Assembly: GCA_948474755.1 (NCBI GenBank)
Contig: CAOLHI010002162.1
Location: 186,001 to 250,000 of the forward strand
Direction: 5' to 3'
Source of the DNA: Ctenosaura bakeri
Taxonomy: Eukaryota > Chordata > Lepidosauria > Squamata > Iguanidae
DNA length: 64,000 nt
Shown: positions 23,109 to 34,103 of the stretch, piece after piece
Numbering within the stretch: the first letter of the stretch is position 1
Layout of the letters: each line of letters starts with the position of its first letter
Position numbers and translations under genes: made by a program
The notes under the pieces: model-generated
Databases searched by the model: none
What the model saw: only the letters and a program-made list of their open reading frames with translations
Told to the model about the DNA's origin: nothing

Positions 23109-23537
23109 ACCCTTTCCGCACGCAGAGAGGGAAACGCTCCCTGTCACTACTCACCAGCTTTTTGGTGGGTCCGGGCGAGTCCATCGGGACGAGGAGCAGT
23201 GCGAGCTCATCGCTCCACACTGCTCTGGCATCCAAAATGGCAGCTTCCATTGGTGGAGGCTCTCCATCAACCAGAGAAGCTCGTCAGTCGAAAGCCCGCC
23301 CCCGGCAGATCTGCCTGCAAATCTGCACTGGAGCACAGGGGCGGAGTGACACAGGTTTGCGTGCTCCGTACTTTTTAAAAACCTCTTAGAAGAGGTTTTT
23401 TAAAAGCATGCTGCACAACCAGTTCCGGTCACTCTGGAGCGGACTGAGGTGCGGAACTATGAAAAGTAGTCCGCCCCAGTCCACTCCACGTTGGAGGTCG
23501 CTCTGCACCATTTTAATAGGCCCGTGCGGAAAGGGCC
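23109..23537. mobile_element. short inverted-repeat DNA element inside the L1
   Basis: The ends match as an inverted repeat: ACCCTTTCCGCACG at 23109-23122 and CGTGCGGAAAGGGC at 23523-23536. The interior is GC-rich, unlike the AT-rich L1 around it, and holds a perfect palindrome AAAACCTCTTAGAAGAGGTT near 23378. No transposase is encoded. A target duplication is not evident, so the superfamily is not assigned. Confidence 0.6.
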
Positions 23538-23900
23538 AATGATACTCTGTACTTCCTCTGACTCCGCAACCTTACACATCAGTTCTGGTTGCTTGTCAAG
23601 GTCCTTGATGTCAGGTTCTTCAACAGAGCTTAATAAATCTGCTGCCTCCTTCACATTCCTTTCTTTGATCTCCACTCTCTGTAATCTTGCTGACAAGTGG
23701 TCTGAAACATGCAGTCTAAGCCAAACAGGAGCTATTTGTTTTTGCTTCTGCTTTCACTTCAACATATAATCTATTCCTCAGCAGAAAAGAGGTAAAGAAG
23801 CTTTTTCCATACTTATATCTTAGTTCAACATTTGCTTCTCCTATTCTTTAACCAGAATTGAACTTTTACTCACAGCATTTACATCTATGGTAGGATTATT
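23538..23900 (-). mobile_element. L1 LINE, part 2 (5' end of the same copy)
   Basis: The minus-strand frame at 23696-23540 (RVEIKERNVKEAADLLSSVE) is a coiled-coil-like N-terminal ORF1 stretch that resumes after the inserted element. The 5' boundary is uncertain. Confidence 0.5.
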
Positions 23901-25890
23901 CTTAAAAATTCTTTTTTGTCCAAAGGGAGCAATTCCTTTTAGCTATTGCTCATACAGAAGCAGATGTTCCCCCCTCTCCAACTTTTGTGTCTAATCTTAC
24001 AAATGCCATGGAATCATCTCTTAATTCCTTGAATGTTCATAGAGCCCTTACATTCTACATCTCATGTGCCAAGCAAATTAGGAAATCTCCTAGACTCTTT
24101 CTAAGCCATGCAGGTACAAAGAAAGGGGATGCCAGTGTCTTCTAGTAGGGCCCCTCCAACCAAGGGAATTGTGACCCCAAAACGTACATCCTGGTAACAA
24201 TCCCTCCCCCAAAAATGGAACTTCTGTGGTGAAGCTACAGAGTTTCATTTTTTTCTCCAGGAAGGTGCTGTACACCTAACAATTTATTGAATTTGGAGGA
24301 TGGAAAACACAGGTGCAAAAAACATAAGAAAGGAGGGTTAGGATAAGAGATATCTTCCTTCTGTTAAATTATACCGCCTAGTAGCTTGGTTGATGTTGAT
24401 TTGGCAAAAATGTATCCAGTTCAAGAAAAGTGTTTCCAAGGAGGAAGAAAAAAGGAGTGAACATCTTACAAGACACGTATCATGATAAAGATACAATATA
24501 CAAATCTCACTAGCAATTAGAACCTCAAATTCAAATACAGTACAGAAACATTGATATACTAATAACTCAGGAGAGTAGCAATGTCCAGGTGGAAATGCCT
24601 AATCAGTAACGCACAGGAAAAAAGCTCAACTTAGCAAAGTCTGTTGGTTCTGAGTTCAAATCTAGCACCTTCAGGTTATAGGTATACCACATTTCCACAA
24701 ATCCCGTAGAGTTGGTCCTTGAACTAAATGTTGAGTATAATGAGAAAGGAAGGAGGAGGGGGAGAAGGAGAGGGAGGGAGAACAGGACATTTAAATACAT
24801 GCATACATTACACACCCAGGAGTTCTACTCCCAACAATTGAAGCAGAAATTATTAAAATTATATATAGCAACAATTGGATGCAAATACATCTACAATTAA
24901 AGGCAGTGATCTGGCTAACAAGGTTTCAGTGAAGGCAAAAGTCCATTTAGCAAGTTACTAAAATTGAATGGCAGCAGCTGCAAAATGAGAGTCCAATACA
25001 TCAGGTAGAGAGAGGAACTTCATTTCTAGAGTCTAAAGCAGTTCATAGGCCTTATGTATGTTTAGAGTTGGAGGAAGAACTTAAATCTCATGAAAAGCAG
25101 TCTTTTGCATATTTGGAGAGGTGGAGTGAGGGTTCCTTGTATCTGGAGAAACTGGGGTGCAGTAGGAGTGAGCAGCATTCTTTGGCTTGGGGCCTTCTGG
25201 GGTCAGCAGTTCCCTTGCAGATTGAATCACCGTATGTCTGCAGCTGGCTGTCTCAGCATAGTCAGTAGACTGGGCCAACATCTTTTGGATGTATCGGGTT
25301 TCAAGATGAAGTCAAGACAGTATTTTTAGGGAGGAAGCTGAGAGAGAGGTTAGTAGTAGAGCCCCTCCAGCCAAGGCTCGGAGCCGTTGCGCAGATGCAC
25401 TGAAGTTTTAAGGAGATTGGTGTTGCCTTGCCTTATGTAACACTGAAGGAGAGAAAAATCAGTTTTGCAGACTAAAGAAAAGATTGAGCCTTGGCTAGCT
25501 TGGCCAATTCACCAAGAGCTCTGAATTTTAGGAGCTGGCAGCTCATCCAGTATGCTAAGCCAGCAAGGCAGAAAACTAACAAAATTTGAAATACCAGAAT
25601 GACACTCTGTTCAAGTTTGGAGCCTTGTTGCTTTTGTTGTAAAAGAGGAAGAAGAAGTTTAAAATCTACGACTACAACTGTAACTAATCACTACCACGAA
25701 CTATATACACGAAAAGGGGAAGACTTTGTTGGAGTGTGTCGCCTCAAGGTGGCTGCCATCGCATGAAGGGTGTCATGGCAATTGCCTCACTCTTCAGCTG
25801 TTCCAGAGCTGACTGCCTGCGTATTCTTGAAATTGCTTGTATAAGTGGCTGTGCCCACTCAGTGTCTGTTATCATTGTCTTAGAGTGGAG
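23901..25890. other. long intron stretch with little recognisable content
   Basis: About 2 kb of NUBP2 intron without convincing coding or repeat similarity. An A/G-rich run (AAGGAAGGAGGAGGGGGAGA) is at 24750-24780. Two short phrases around AGGGCCCCTCCAACCAAG (24148) and AGAGCCCCTCCAGCCAAG (25358) resemble each other and may be parts of an unnamed repeat. Confidence 0.4.
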
Positions 25891-25894
25891 GCTG

Positions 25895-25985
25895 GTACCC
25901 GAGGCAGATCTAGGGTAGGGCAGAAGGGGAAGACGCCCCAGGTGCCAACGTCAGGGGGAGCACAAAAAAGCTCTGCCCCCCCATT
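25895..25985. mobile_element. MITE-like fragment, same family as 7134-7308
   Basis: CCGAGGCAGATCTAGGGTAG and the following GGGCAG...GCCCCAGGTGCCA resemble the left part of the 7134 element (GCAGAGGCATATCCAGGGTG). Only one end is present. Confidence 0.4.
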
Positions 25986-25999
25986 GGCACTCACTGCCA

Positions 26000-27815
26000 C
26001 CGTCGTCTCCTCTTCTTCCTCCTTGAGCTCACCAGCAGTAGTATCTCTTCTTTCCTTTTGCTGCAGCTGCCTGCCTCTCTGACTAGTCCTTCTCACTCAC
26101 CTCACCGGGCATCAGGAGAGGGAGAGAAGGCATGTTAGTGAAGTGGGGGGTTGAGAAAAAAAAACCTAATTTGGCCATGGGGGGCAATGTTTCTTTTTGG
26201 AATGGGGAGGGAGGGAATGGGAGATTAAAGGGTAGGAGGTATCCCAGGAAGAGGAGTAAGTGAAAGAGCACTTTCGGGGTAGGGAGTGGTGGAAGCTGCT
26301 GAAATAAAAGCAGGTTTCTAGTCTTGCACAAGCATTTTTCAAAAATCACGTTGCTAGACAGTTGCTGCCCCAGTTAGCAATTGCAAAATGTCATTGTAAA
26401 CTTTGCTTTTTTTTTTTTTGATAAACTTGGCTTTTGAGAAAAGGAAAAGGGGAAAAAGCAGGCATTGTCAGTAATTGACATCTCCTTCTCCATTGAGAGT
26501 AGAGCCTCCCTCCTGCTTTTCTTTCTTAGCTCGGGCTTGACATAATTGGCTTTTTGTGGCCCCAAAGAGCCCATCTCCTCTCACCAGGAGTTTGTTCACA
26601 ATCCTGTTAAACAATCTCTCTCCATCTCTCATACACTGACACCTCTCTCTCTCTCTCTCACTCACACACACACACATACACATGCATATGTTTTCTTTCT
26701 CCCCCCCCGCACACACAAATCGAGTCAAATTCAGGGTGGCATAGGGGGAGAACCATGCTTTATTGCAAGTGATGAAGAAAGAATCAGCTGCCAGCTAGAA
26801 ATTTGTACACAATTTATCATTGGAGCTTTGGAAAGAAACCTGGTCATTTGCCCCTGTGGGAAACTTGCTGCAAAATTTGGCACCCGTAAAAATGAACACC
26901 ATGAAGACTTTTTTTTATAACTGATTTGTTTCCATTTATTGAGTGTGTTACAGAGATATTTATTCCTCTGCCATCTCATATTGGTCTTTGGAACCAAGTT
27001 CTATCATAGATCTAAATGCTTTGGACTCTGATAAGGCATTAAAATCACAACAGGTGGAAGCAGCATTTAAACTAACTCATCACCTAAAGCTCTCTAAAGT
27101 TTAGAGAATTTCAGGTAACCAATTATCTTTGAAAAGCTACTTCCACCTCCTGCAATTGCAGTGCCTTACCAGTAGTTGTCCTGGTTCTGTATTTGATTTT
27201 ATCAATTGTATTTCTATGTTATGTCCTTCCTATAATAAACCTCATTTAAAAAATCCTAGCCCAGTGTGCTTCTGCAGCGGAGAGAGGAAGGGGAGGTGTG
27301 TCGTTGCAATGCTTTGTTCTTAGCTGGGGCAGCAAAATATCCTGGATTGGCCCCAAGCACAAATAAACCTCTTCTGGCACAGACTATGCTTCTGCAGGGA
27401 AGGACACAGGCAGCAGTTCCTGTTGCTGCTGCTGCCACCTGACCTTGTAAGGGTTAAAGTGACCTTATGGCTGTTCAGGGAGAGAATGGGAGGGACCAGA
27501 AGAAAGTGGTGGTGTGGAGGGTTGCATCCTATCCTGCCTTGTTTGACTAGGGAGGGATTATCTTTCCTCTTCCCCAAGCTCTGCTCCTCCATGGATCCTA
27601 TTTGGGTTGAGTAAATCTGTGCAAACTGCTCCTTTCCAGCTCTAGTGTTGCATTTGTGGGAAAGGACGCCCCAAATTGGGAGGGAGAGGAATGCATGGGG
27701 AATGTAAAGCATCTGCACTAGACAATGGATACATTCAGTTAAAAAAGCCACAGCTCCCATGAATTTGCAAGACCTAAGCTGTTGGATGACTGGGGCTCTT
27801 GGAAGTCCCTCATTC
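26000..27815. other. intron DNA with simple-sequence tracts
   Basis: No gene or interspersed repeat is recognised. It contains a T run near 26407, a (CT)n(CA)n tract at 26644-26680, and a C run at 26701. AATAAA-like signals here are not linked to any frame. Confidence 0.4.
26644..26682. repeat. (CT)n-(CA)n microsatellite
   Basis: CTCTCTCTCTCTCTCTC is followed by ACACACACACAC, then decays to CATACACATG. Confidence 0.95.
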
Positions 27816-27819
27816 ACAG

Positions 27820-28028
27820 GGGCCCCTATCATACACCATGGTTATAGTGCTCTGTTTCCCTTTAACTGCCATAGCAACATCTTGTGGTATTCTGAGACTT
27901 GTACTCCAGTGAGTGTGAAATTCTAATTGCCTCTCCCTATACTACAAATCTCAGGATTCCATAGGATTTTCGTATGTCTGTTAAAGTAGAATAGGGAGCT
28001 ATAACTGTGTAGTGTGACAAGGACCAGG
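27820..28028. mobile_element. probable non-autonomous hAT-like element with diverged inverted ends
   Basis: The left end CCCCTATCATACACCATGGT and the reverse complement of the right end CCTTGTCACACTACACAGTT align loosely and both continue into TTATAG...TTTAAC. The middle has the phrase AACATCTTGTGGTATTCTGA. A related phrase (CACTTTCACCATCCTATGGA) lies inside the SPIN-like element at 33907. The assignment is tentative. Confidence 0.4.
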
Positions 28029-28279
28029 GTTGATGCTGATGGTAGAGAACAAACAATAGAAGCACTAGTTGGGATTTGCAGTTTGGTTTAGGCTTGGGTT
28101 ACTAGGTGTCCCTTGGTTTAAGAGATGTTTGAGAGTCAGGAAGCTTGTCCCTTTTAGGGGTGACAGGGAGCCCGTAGTATAAGAGATGTCCTCTCTGCAT
28201 GGGTTGGGATGCTTGCCCCTTGTTGGGCTGACAGGGAGAGCCAGTGTGGTTCTCCTATGGCCTGTACATATCTATTTAG

Positions 28280-28700
28280 AATAATAGAATCATAGAGCTG
28301 GAAAAGACCAGAAAGGCCATCAAGTTCAACCTCCTGCCATGCAGGAACACATACTCAAAGCACCCCCAGGAAATGGTCATCCAGCCTCTGTTTATAAACC
28401 TCCAAAGAAAGTGACTCAACCACACTCTAAGGCAGCATTATTCCAGTGTCAGATGGGTCTGACTGTCAGGAAGTTCTCTCTGATGTTTAGGTGAAATCTC
28501 TTTTCCTGTAGTTTGAATCCATTGCTCCATGTCCTATTTTCCAGAGCAGCAGAAAACAAACTTGCTCCATCTTCAGCATGGCGTCACTTCCATTATTTAA
28601 ACATGGCTATCATGTCACCTCTTGACCTTCTTTTCCTAAACACACCTATTTCATTAAGTCGCTCGTCATTGGGCATGGTTTCCAGACCCTTCAACCAAAC
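28280..28700 (-). mobile_element. CR1 3' end, reverse orientation
   Basis: It opens with AATAGAATCATAGAGCTGGA, the reverse of the CR1 tail, then continues through the CR1 C-terminal coding region (antisense of the RKNFLTV and FKYLKG-type text) to about 28700. It is more diverged than the copy at 42091. Confidence 0.85.
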
Positions 28701-28794
28701 TTATGAATTTCCAAACGAGAAACACAAACTATTTACTGGACAAGTGAAAACATGTGAGCAAAGACTGATGTTTTAAATATCTCGTGAGCAGGAG

Positions 28795-29036
28795 AGTACA
28801 GCCAGTGTGGTGTTTGAGCATATAACTATATATAGAGAGAAAGAGGGAGACTATAACTCTGGATTAACTCTGGAGACCCAGGTTTGATTCCCTGCTCAGC
28901 CATGGAAACCCACTGGGTGACCTTGGGCATGTAACACACTCTCAGCCTCAGAAGACCCTGTGATAGGTTTGCCTTAGAGTTGCCCTAAGTCAGAAACTAT
29001 TTGAAGGCCATCACCATCACCACAACAAGCAAAGAG
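28795..29036 (+). mobile_element. tRNA-derived SINE, nearly complete
   Basis: Starts CAGCCAGTGTGGTGTTTGAG (A-box region), has the B-box-like GGTTTGATTCCCTGC, then CCATGGAAACCCACTGGGTG, ACCTTGGGCATGTAACACAC and a body ending in a CAACAAGCAAAG tail. A short ATATATAGAGAGA insertion lies within the head. Confidence 0.75.
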
Positions 29037-29317
29037 CAAAAAAATACAGATAATATTTTAAGGCGTATGTGCATTTTGATACCTGGCAGGACTTTGGTCT
29101 CTGTATCACCCTAATTTTCCCTGTTGCTTATTACAACGCGTGAAAAGTAACCTGTCGCTGTTCTTCATTACTGTCTGAATTGTGTGTGATCTTGACAATA
29201 AAACCCCAGCATAGAATTAGTGTAAGCTGGAGTTGTCTTGAAACCAAAAAACAACAAAAATCTTCTGGAAAAAAGGTGGATAAAAATCAAATTATATTCT
29301 ATTCTATTATATCCAAG

Positions 29318-29500
29318 AGCTGACATGATATAGTGTTTTGAGCATGACAGTATGATTCTGAAGATTGGGGTTCAAACCTCCTCACAGCCATGGAAGTTCC
29401 CTAGGTGATCTTAGGCAAGTCACACTCTCTCAGCCTCAGAGGAAGACAAAGGCAAATGCACTCTGAACAAATCTTGCCAAGAAATCCCCACAATCAATTC
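29318..29500 (+). mobile_element. tRNA-derived SINE, diverged
   Basis: TAGTGTTTTGAGCATGACAG, GGGGTTCAAACCTCC (B-box-like), CCATGGAAGTTCCCTAGGTG and CACACTCTCTCAGCCTCAGA are the family's blocks. It retains the segment CTCTGAACAAATCTTGCCAA that several other copies here have lost. Confidence 0.7.
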
Positions 29501-29567
29501 ACCAAAGATTTGGCAGAGGCAGAGGAGGAAGTGGAGAAGGAGGAGGGAGGGGGAGGAAGTTGTCCAG

Positions 29568-29632
29568 GATGTAGGGGCGCAACTTCCATCCTTGCCCTAG
29601 GCACTGTTTGGGCTAGATACGCCTCTGGCTGA
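29568..29632. mobile_element. MITE-like fragment, right end
   Basis: GTAGGGGCGCAACTTCCATC through TAGGCACTGTTTGGGCTAGA and TACGCCTCTGG parallels 7240-7308 (GTAGAGGTGCAACTTCCACT). It ends at the start of the retroelement piece. Confidence 0.45.
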
Positions 29633-32095
29633 TATTTATTCAAAATGCCTCCTGGAGTGATGTCTTTCCTCTGGCATGATTGTCACTGAAACAGAGCTGT
29701 GGGCTGTCTTGGACCCTCTCATGATCACCAGGGTAAAAATGTATTGATGACCACAGAACATGAATAAAATCTGGTACCAGTCTTTACTCCTCTGTGGAGG
29801 AGAAGCCAGAAGCCACATCCACCTCACTGTGTTGTTTGGTGTCTATAGCTATGGCCAAGGAGATTTCCCTTGATGGAATGCATTCAGAGGGAATGTGTAC
29901 TGTTGAGTCAGGGTGTGCCAGGGTGAGTGACTTCACTCACCTGTGCCCTGGTTGGGCAGGAGCATTTTACTGCTTGGATCCCCATACCCACAGGAAATTC
30001 CTTTTCAAGAGGGCATAGAGAGGGTTTACTCTTTCTGCCAAGAACTCAAGGAAGTCCTGGGACAAACTGAGGGAGCCTAGCAGGGATCTCAGAGAGGGGA
30101 CCACCATGATTGCTGGAAGCTTGGGATTAGTTTCCACTCGCTGTGTGTTCTCCTCTCCCTAGCTCTCACACATGCTAGCCATGTTTTGTGCCTTGTCTGA
30201 TTCTGTGAAGGTTTCTTCCCGAACCGTAGCCAGATGTGAGCCTTCTCTGTGCTCTGAAAGCACCATGGTCTCAGGGGTGGTTGGGTTGGCACTTGTGGTT
30301 AGGCCAAGATGAGGGACAATCTGGGGCTCTGGTGTCCACCAGGAGACTAGTGGGAGGTTCTGCTTGTGAGGTCTAGATGCCCTCTCTAACCATCTGCCTT
30401 CCCTGGCTCTTGGGCTTCATATTAGGCACAACTCTTTAGGGAAGCGCTTTGGACCTCAGGCATCCCTAACATGTCATGTCTGTTTATGTGTCCAGTGAAT
30501 GTAAGGTGTTCACAGGCTGCAAGGCAGTAGCTGGCCTGCCCAACACCCTGGCAAGAGTGTCGATCAGCTCAATGGTGGGCTTCGGGTGAAGATAAGACAT
30601 TTGGTTCCTGCTTGCTTAAGCAGCTCCCATACATGTGTCCTCTCCTCTCCTGGTCCTGACCTCAGATGATCTTGCCCTCCCAGCTGCTGGGGAGACCCAC
30701 TAGTTGCTTCCTGGTCACCAGAGCTCTTCAGTTGCCCGGGGGGACCAGAATAACTGTCACTGCCACAACCACTGCCGGCAAAGGAACCACCACGTTGGTC
30801 TCTCCAGTACCGACTGCTGCTGCTGCATTTGTCTCTCCCCCGCCAGTTACCACGAGGAGCTGGATTGCTGGAACTGCCTGCTTTTGTATACTGGGTATTT
30901 GGTCCATGGTTGCTGTAGGTCACTGTTTGGGCAGGCTCCCATGATTTTGGGTCCGTACCTTTCCAGCCGACCTTGGTGTTCCTTGCAGCACCAGTGTCCC
31001 TAAGGAGATCAGACACTTTCCTGATCTGTCTTACCAACTTTGTTCATATGAGCATGTTGGCACAGACGGGACCTAAGACCATCTTGGTCTGGGAGTTAAG
31101 GCCTCCATAAAGGAGAGGTTTAAACTCCTCAGTGTCTAAAGCGTGAGTCCTCTATGCAACTAAGAATGGGACCTTCTCAGTCAGTATAGCGAGGAGTTTT
31201 TTCCTCGCCATGTAGGCCTCTGGATTCTCTCCTGAAGCCTGGTGCTCCACTACATACAATCTATGTGCCTGTCTGACCTGGGCAAAGTACCTGGATAATC
31301 TCCCTCATCCAAGGGTGCTTCTCCAGCCTGTCCAGATTGAGTAGCCACTGCTGACTGTATGGTTGGCAGATCTGATGGGGACATGCAGAGCCTTGCCAGT
31401 TGTGTGAGGTCCTATCCATTTGCTGTGGGATAGGAGTGGGCAATGGCATTGAGCCACATGATGCCTGTGTCGTTGTTGACAGGACCTAATTGTTCTGAAA
31501 TGGCCTTCACCTCTGTGGCTGTCCAGGAAACCCTTTCCTCTACCTTCTGGGTTTCTATCACTGAACTGTTTGAATTCCCTTTCCTAATTGTGACAGAACT
31601 GGTCTTGACTGGATTTAGTGGGACTGGCTTCTTCCAATCTGGGTGGTAAGGAGAATGGGGAAATGTGTTCTCTGGCAGAGACTCTTCTAGAGTGTGCATA
31701 GGAAATGGGGGCAGAACCTCAGGACAGACTAGCAATTACAGCCTCCCTGGTGGCTAGTTTTTTGCTTAGTTCAGCAATCCTGCGATTGCAAGCCTCATGG
31801 CTCACATTTTCATACTGAACCTTTGCTTGGTTGGCCAAATACTGAGCAGCATGCTGTGCCTTAGCATGCTTTTCCCCAAGCATGGTCACTTTGTCCTGGA
31901 GTGCCTGGATTTGCAATGAGGCAGTTTCTAATTTGGATCAGGCCTCCTGTGCTGTAGACGAAATGCTAATTTGTCTGCCAACAGGGAACTATTTTGTGCC
32001 TGAAGTGAGTCTAATTCCTTGGCCTGCCTCTCAGCCATTTTACTAAGTTCCTGGATGGTACATGCGGCTTCATTTGAGGCCATCCAGAAATGCCA
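29630..32095 (-). mobile_element. degraded retrovirus-like LTR retroelement interior (gag, protease trace, pol piece)
   Basis: From right to left on the minus strand: a Gag-like start with a predicted coiled coil (32083-31720), a middle Gag region rich in W and N (31735-31261), and a basic Gly/Ser/Arg-rich nucleocapsid-like region (31037-30564). A weak LLVDT aspartic-protease-like text lies near 30340. Near 30010-30070 there is the RT-connection text LRSLLGSLSLSQDF and NPLYALL. Most of RT and everything after the start of the connection are missing or unreadable. No LTR in the matching orientation flanks it. Multiple stops show it is an old, inactive copy; class is not resolved. Confidence 0.55.
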
Positions 32096-32104
32096 AGCTG
32101 CCAT

Positions 32105-32277
32105 TGCATTTTTATTTTTGTTTTTTTAAATTAATTTTTATTAAAAATTCTAATGAAAAAACAATAAAAAAACTCTCCCCACTTCCAGACATCAATTTTC
32201 CCAGTTGAATCTGAGTTTAACATTTCATTCCATAATAAACATTCCGTTCCATACATTATCTCTATTTTATAACAAAC
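32105..32277 (-). mobile_element. L1 LINE 3' end, part 1
   Basis: A T-rich tract at 32107-32150 is the poly(A)-type tail of a minus-strand L1 whose coding end is at 34103-34348. The L1 is cut by the LTR at 32278 and by the SPIN-like element at 33290. Confidence 0.55.
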
Positions 32278-33180
32278 TGTTACCGCAGTTGCTAGCCCAG
32301 ATTTGTGGGATATTAGATATCACTTTGATATCAATAATTTGGCCTTCTTTACCTATTCCTCTCCACATGCTGCCAGGCCCCAGACAAGCTCGCAGACAGG
32401 CACGGCCGCTAATTGCTGAAATATCCCAAACAAATACAAGCAGGCCAGAAATAGCCACTGCTTCAGGAGACCTCAAGGCAAGTACCTTATTATGTATGCA
32501 CGCTACTTACAAAGGACTCCCTGCCCTGAGCAGGCACCTTGATTAGACGAATACTCATCTGTCAAGCACTCCGCGTTTGCATACTGGCTACTCTATTGAC
32601 AATTCAGACTTAATTCAATCATGCTAAATTCTGACCTTTTGGAGGCTTTGTCTCCAGCCCGAACTCATTGTTTTCCCCAAGTGTGGACTAGCTTATGGCC
32701 ACATTTTCCCCTATAAAAACCCCTGACTTTGAGAGCTTCCTCGGATTGCTCCCAACTTCCATCCCACCTTGCTGCCGCTTTGCTTGGCGAGCCTTCCCCT
32801 CAGTCCCACATACTGAGAAACTTCATCTCTATGAACTTCTGCTGCAGACTACCCGGGCTTCAGGACAGGTGTAGTATTACCCATACCAAAAACCTCCTCT
32901 CAAAATCCCTCTATCCCACTCCAACCTTTATTTCTATAGTTATCTGCACGAGTGTGCTGTATACACTGTTTGATTGTATTTTAATAAAAACAACAATTAT
33001 TATTTCAATTCTGTTGGCTCCTTGACTCGGCCTGACCCCGTAGACATTGGGTAAAAATGTTGCTCCGTTGCCCTGCCTCTCGTATTGCTAGCTTGTGCTC
33101 TTTGACTAATTTCCCCAACTTGTATAATTTGGAGCGCACTTAGGTGTCCCTCACGGGACCCCCAGAAATCAAGAGTAACA
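32278..33180 (+). mobile_element. solo LTR, copy 1 (903 bp)
   Basis: It begins TGTTACCGCAGTTGC and ends AAGAGTAACA, with AAAC immediately on both sides (32274-32277 and 33181-33184) as a 4-bp target duplication. A TATA box (CCCCTATAAAAACCCC, near 32712) precedes the presumed start site, and AATAAAA lies near 32982 before a GT-rich tail, so the LTR reads rightward. It sits in an L1 3' end. No internal coding region flanks it. Confidence 0.85.
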
Positions 33181-33289
33181 AAACGTATACTATTATTTTT
33201 AGTTTATATGTAACTATTTACATTTTATCTTTAACCACCTCATTTTGTCTTCCTCCTTTCTCAGAGCCTTTCTTTCTTTCCCCCTATTT
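33181..33289 (-). mobile_element. L1 LINE 3' end, part 2
   Basis: T-rich and pyrimidine-rich DNA between the LTR and the SPIN-like element. It is taken as interior of the same L1 3' end by position; no coding text is readable. Confidence 0.4.
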
Positions 33290-34095
33290 CAGTGGTTCTC
33301 AACCTTCCTAATGCCGCGACCCCTTAATACAGTTCCTCATGTTGTGGTGACCCCCAACCATAAAATCATTTTCATTATTTTATTTATTTATTTATTTATT
33401 TGTTAGTTAGTTAGTTAGTTAGTTATTTCCAACATCAAATAGATTGGAAACACTGCCCTAAATCACTGCTCTGAATAGACTTCTAATGCCTAAAAACTGG
33501 TAACTCTCCCCCTTTTTTTAAGCACAGAAAGCGTCCATCAATGCCAGAATTAAGGCAGTAGTTCTAATTCTGAATGTTGGGTTTCCACAGTTCAAAAAGC
33601 CAGTCACTCCCAAAGGCAATGCCAAAACAGCTCACATTTTACACGAGGCACAGGGAGGAAAGGACAGGGAGAGAGGAAAGATGGCAGCGGCATAAGCAGA
33701 CGCGTTTTGTTCCACTCCCTCCCTCCCTCCCTCCCTTAAAGGGAGTGCGGACGCTGAACATACAAAAAGCGAGGAATGCAAGACAGTCAGGGCGAAGAAC
33801 ACAACACGTGTATGTGGCAAGCACCAAGGGTCCACGTACAACAAAAGCGAGAGGAGAAAGTCATCCTGGCTATTTCTGCACTAGACTGTTATAGCACTGT
33901 TATTCCACTTTCACCATCCTATGGAATACTTGGGTTTTCAGTTTGAACCACAGCACAGGGGTCTCAGAAGCACTGCTCCCATTGGCTGTGAGGCCACCTT
34001 CTTTTAAAAGGGGGGCAGGATTGAGGAGCAGCGACCCCTGTGAAATGGTCGTTCAACTCCCAAAGGGGTCCCGACCCCCAGGTTGAGAACCACTG
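33290..34095. mobile_element. SPIN-like hAT transposon copy, non-autonomous (806 bp)
   Basis: Starts CAGTGGTTCTCAACCTTCCT and ends GGTTGAGAACCACTG, perfect inverted ends of at least 15 bases. Exact 8-bp duplications CCCTATTT flank it (33282-33289 and 34096-34103), the hAT signature. The first about 80 bases (GACCCCTTAATACAGTTCCT) match what is known of SPIN elements. The interior does not look like SPIN transposase: it holds (TTTA)n/(TTAG)n runs, GC-rich DNA with a CCCT run, and a MITE-like phrase. Confidence 0.85.
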
Positions 34096-34103
34096 CCCTA
34101 TTT

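Noticed and set aside
25836..26096. Overlapping open frames on both strands
   Set aside because: They cover a MITE-like fragment and a (TCC)-rich tract; both-strand openness reflects composition.
26546..26920. 124-codon open frame with an SLTHTHTHTH run
   Set aside because: The His-Thr run is a (CA)n tract; nothing else in it is recognisable and no splice or start context supports it.
28795..29036. SINE heads as functional tRNA genes
   Set aside because: The A and B boxes are degraded, no cloverleaf or anticodon arm can be drawn, and the body is the SINE family's.
32278..33180. The solo LTR as the LTR of the gag-pol remnant at 29630-32095
   Set aside because: It is in the opposite orientation, separated by L1 3' end sequence, and has its own exact AAAC target duplication.
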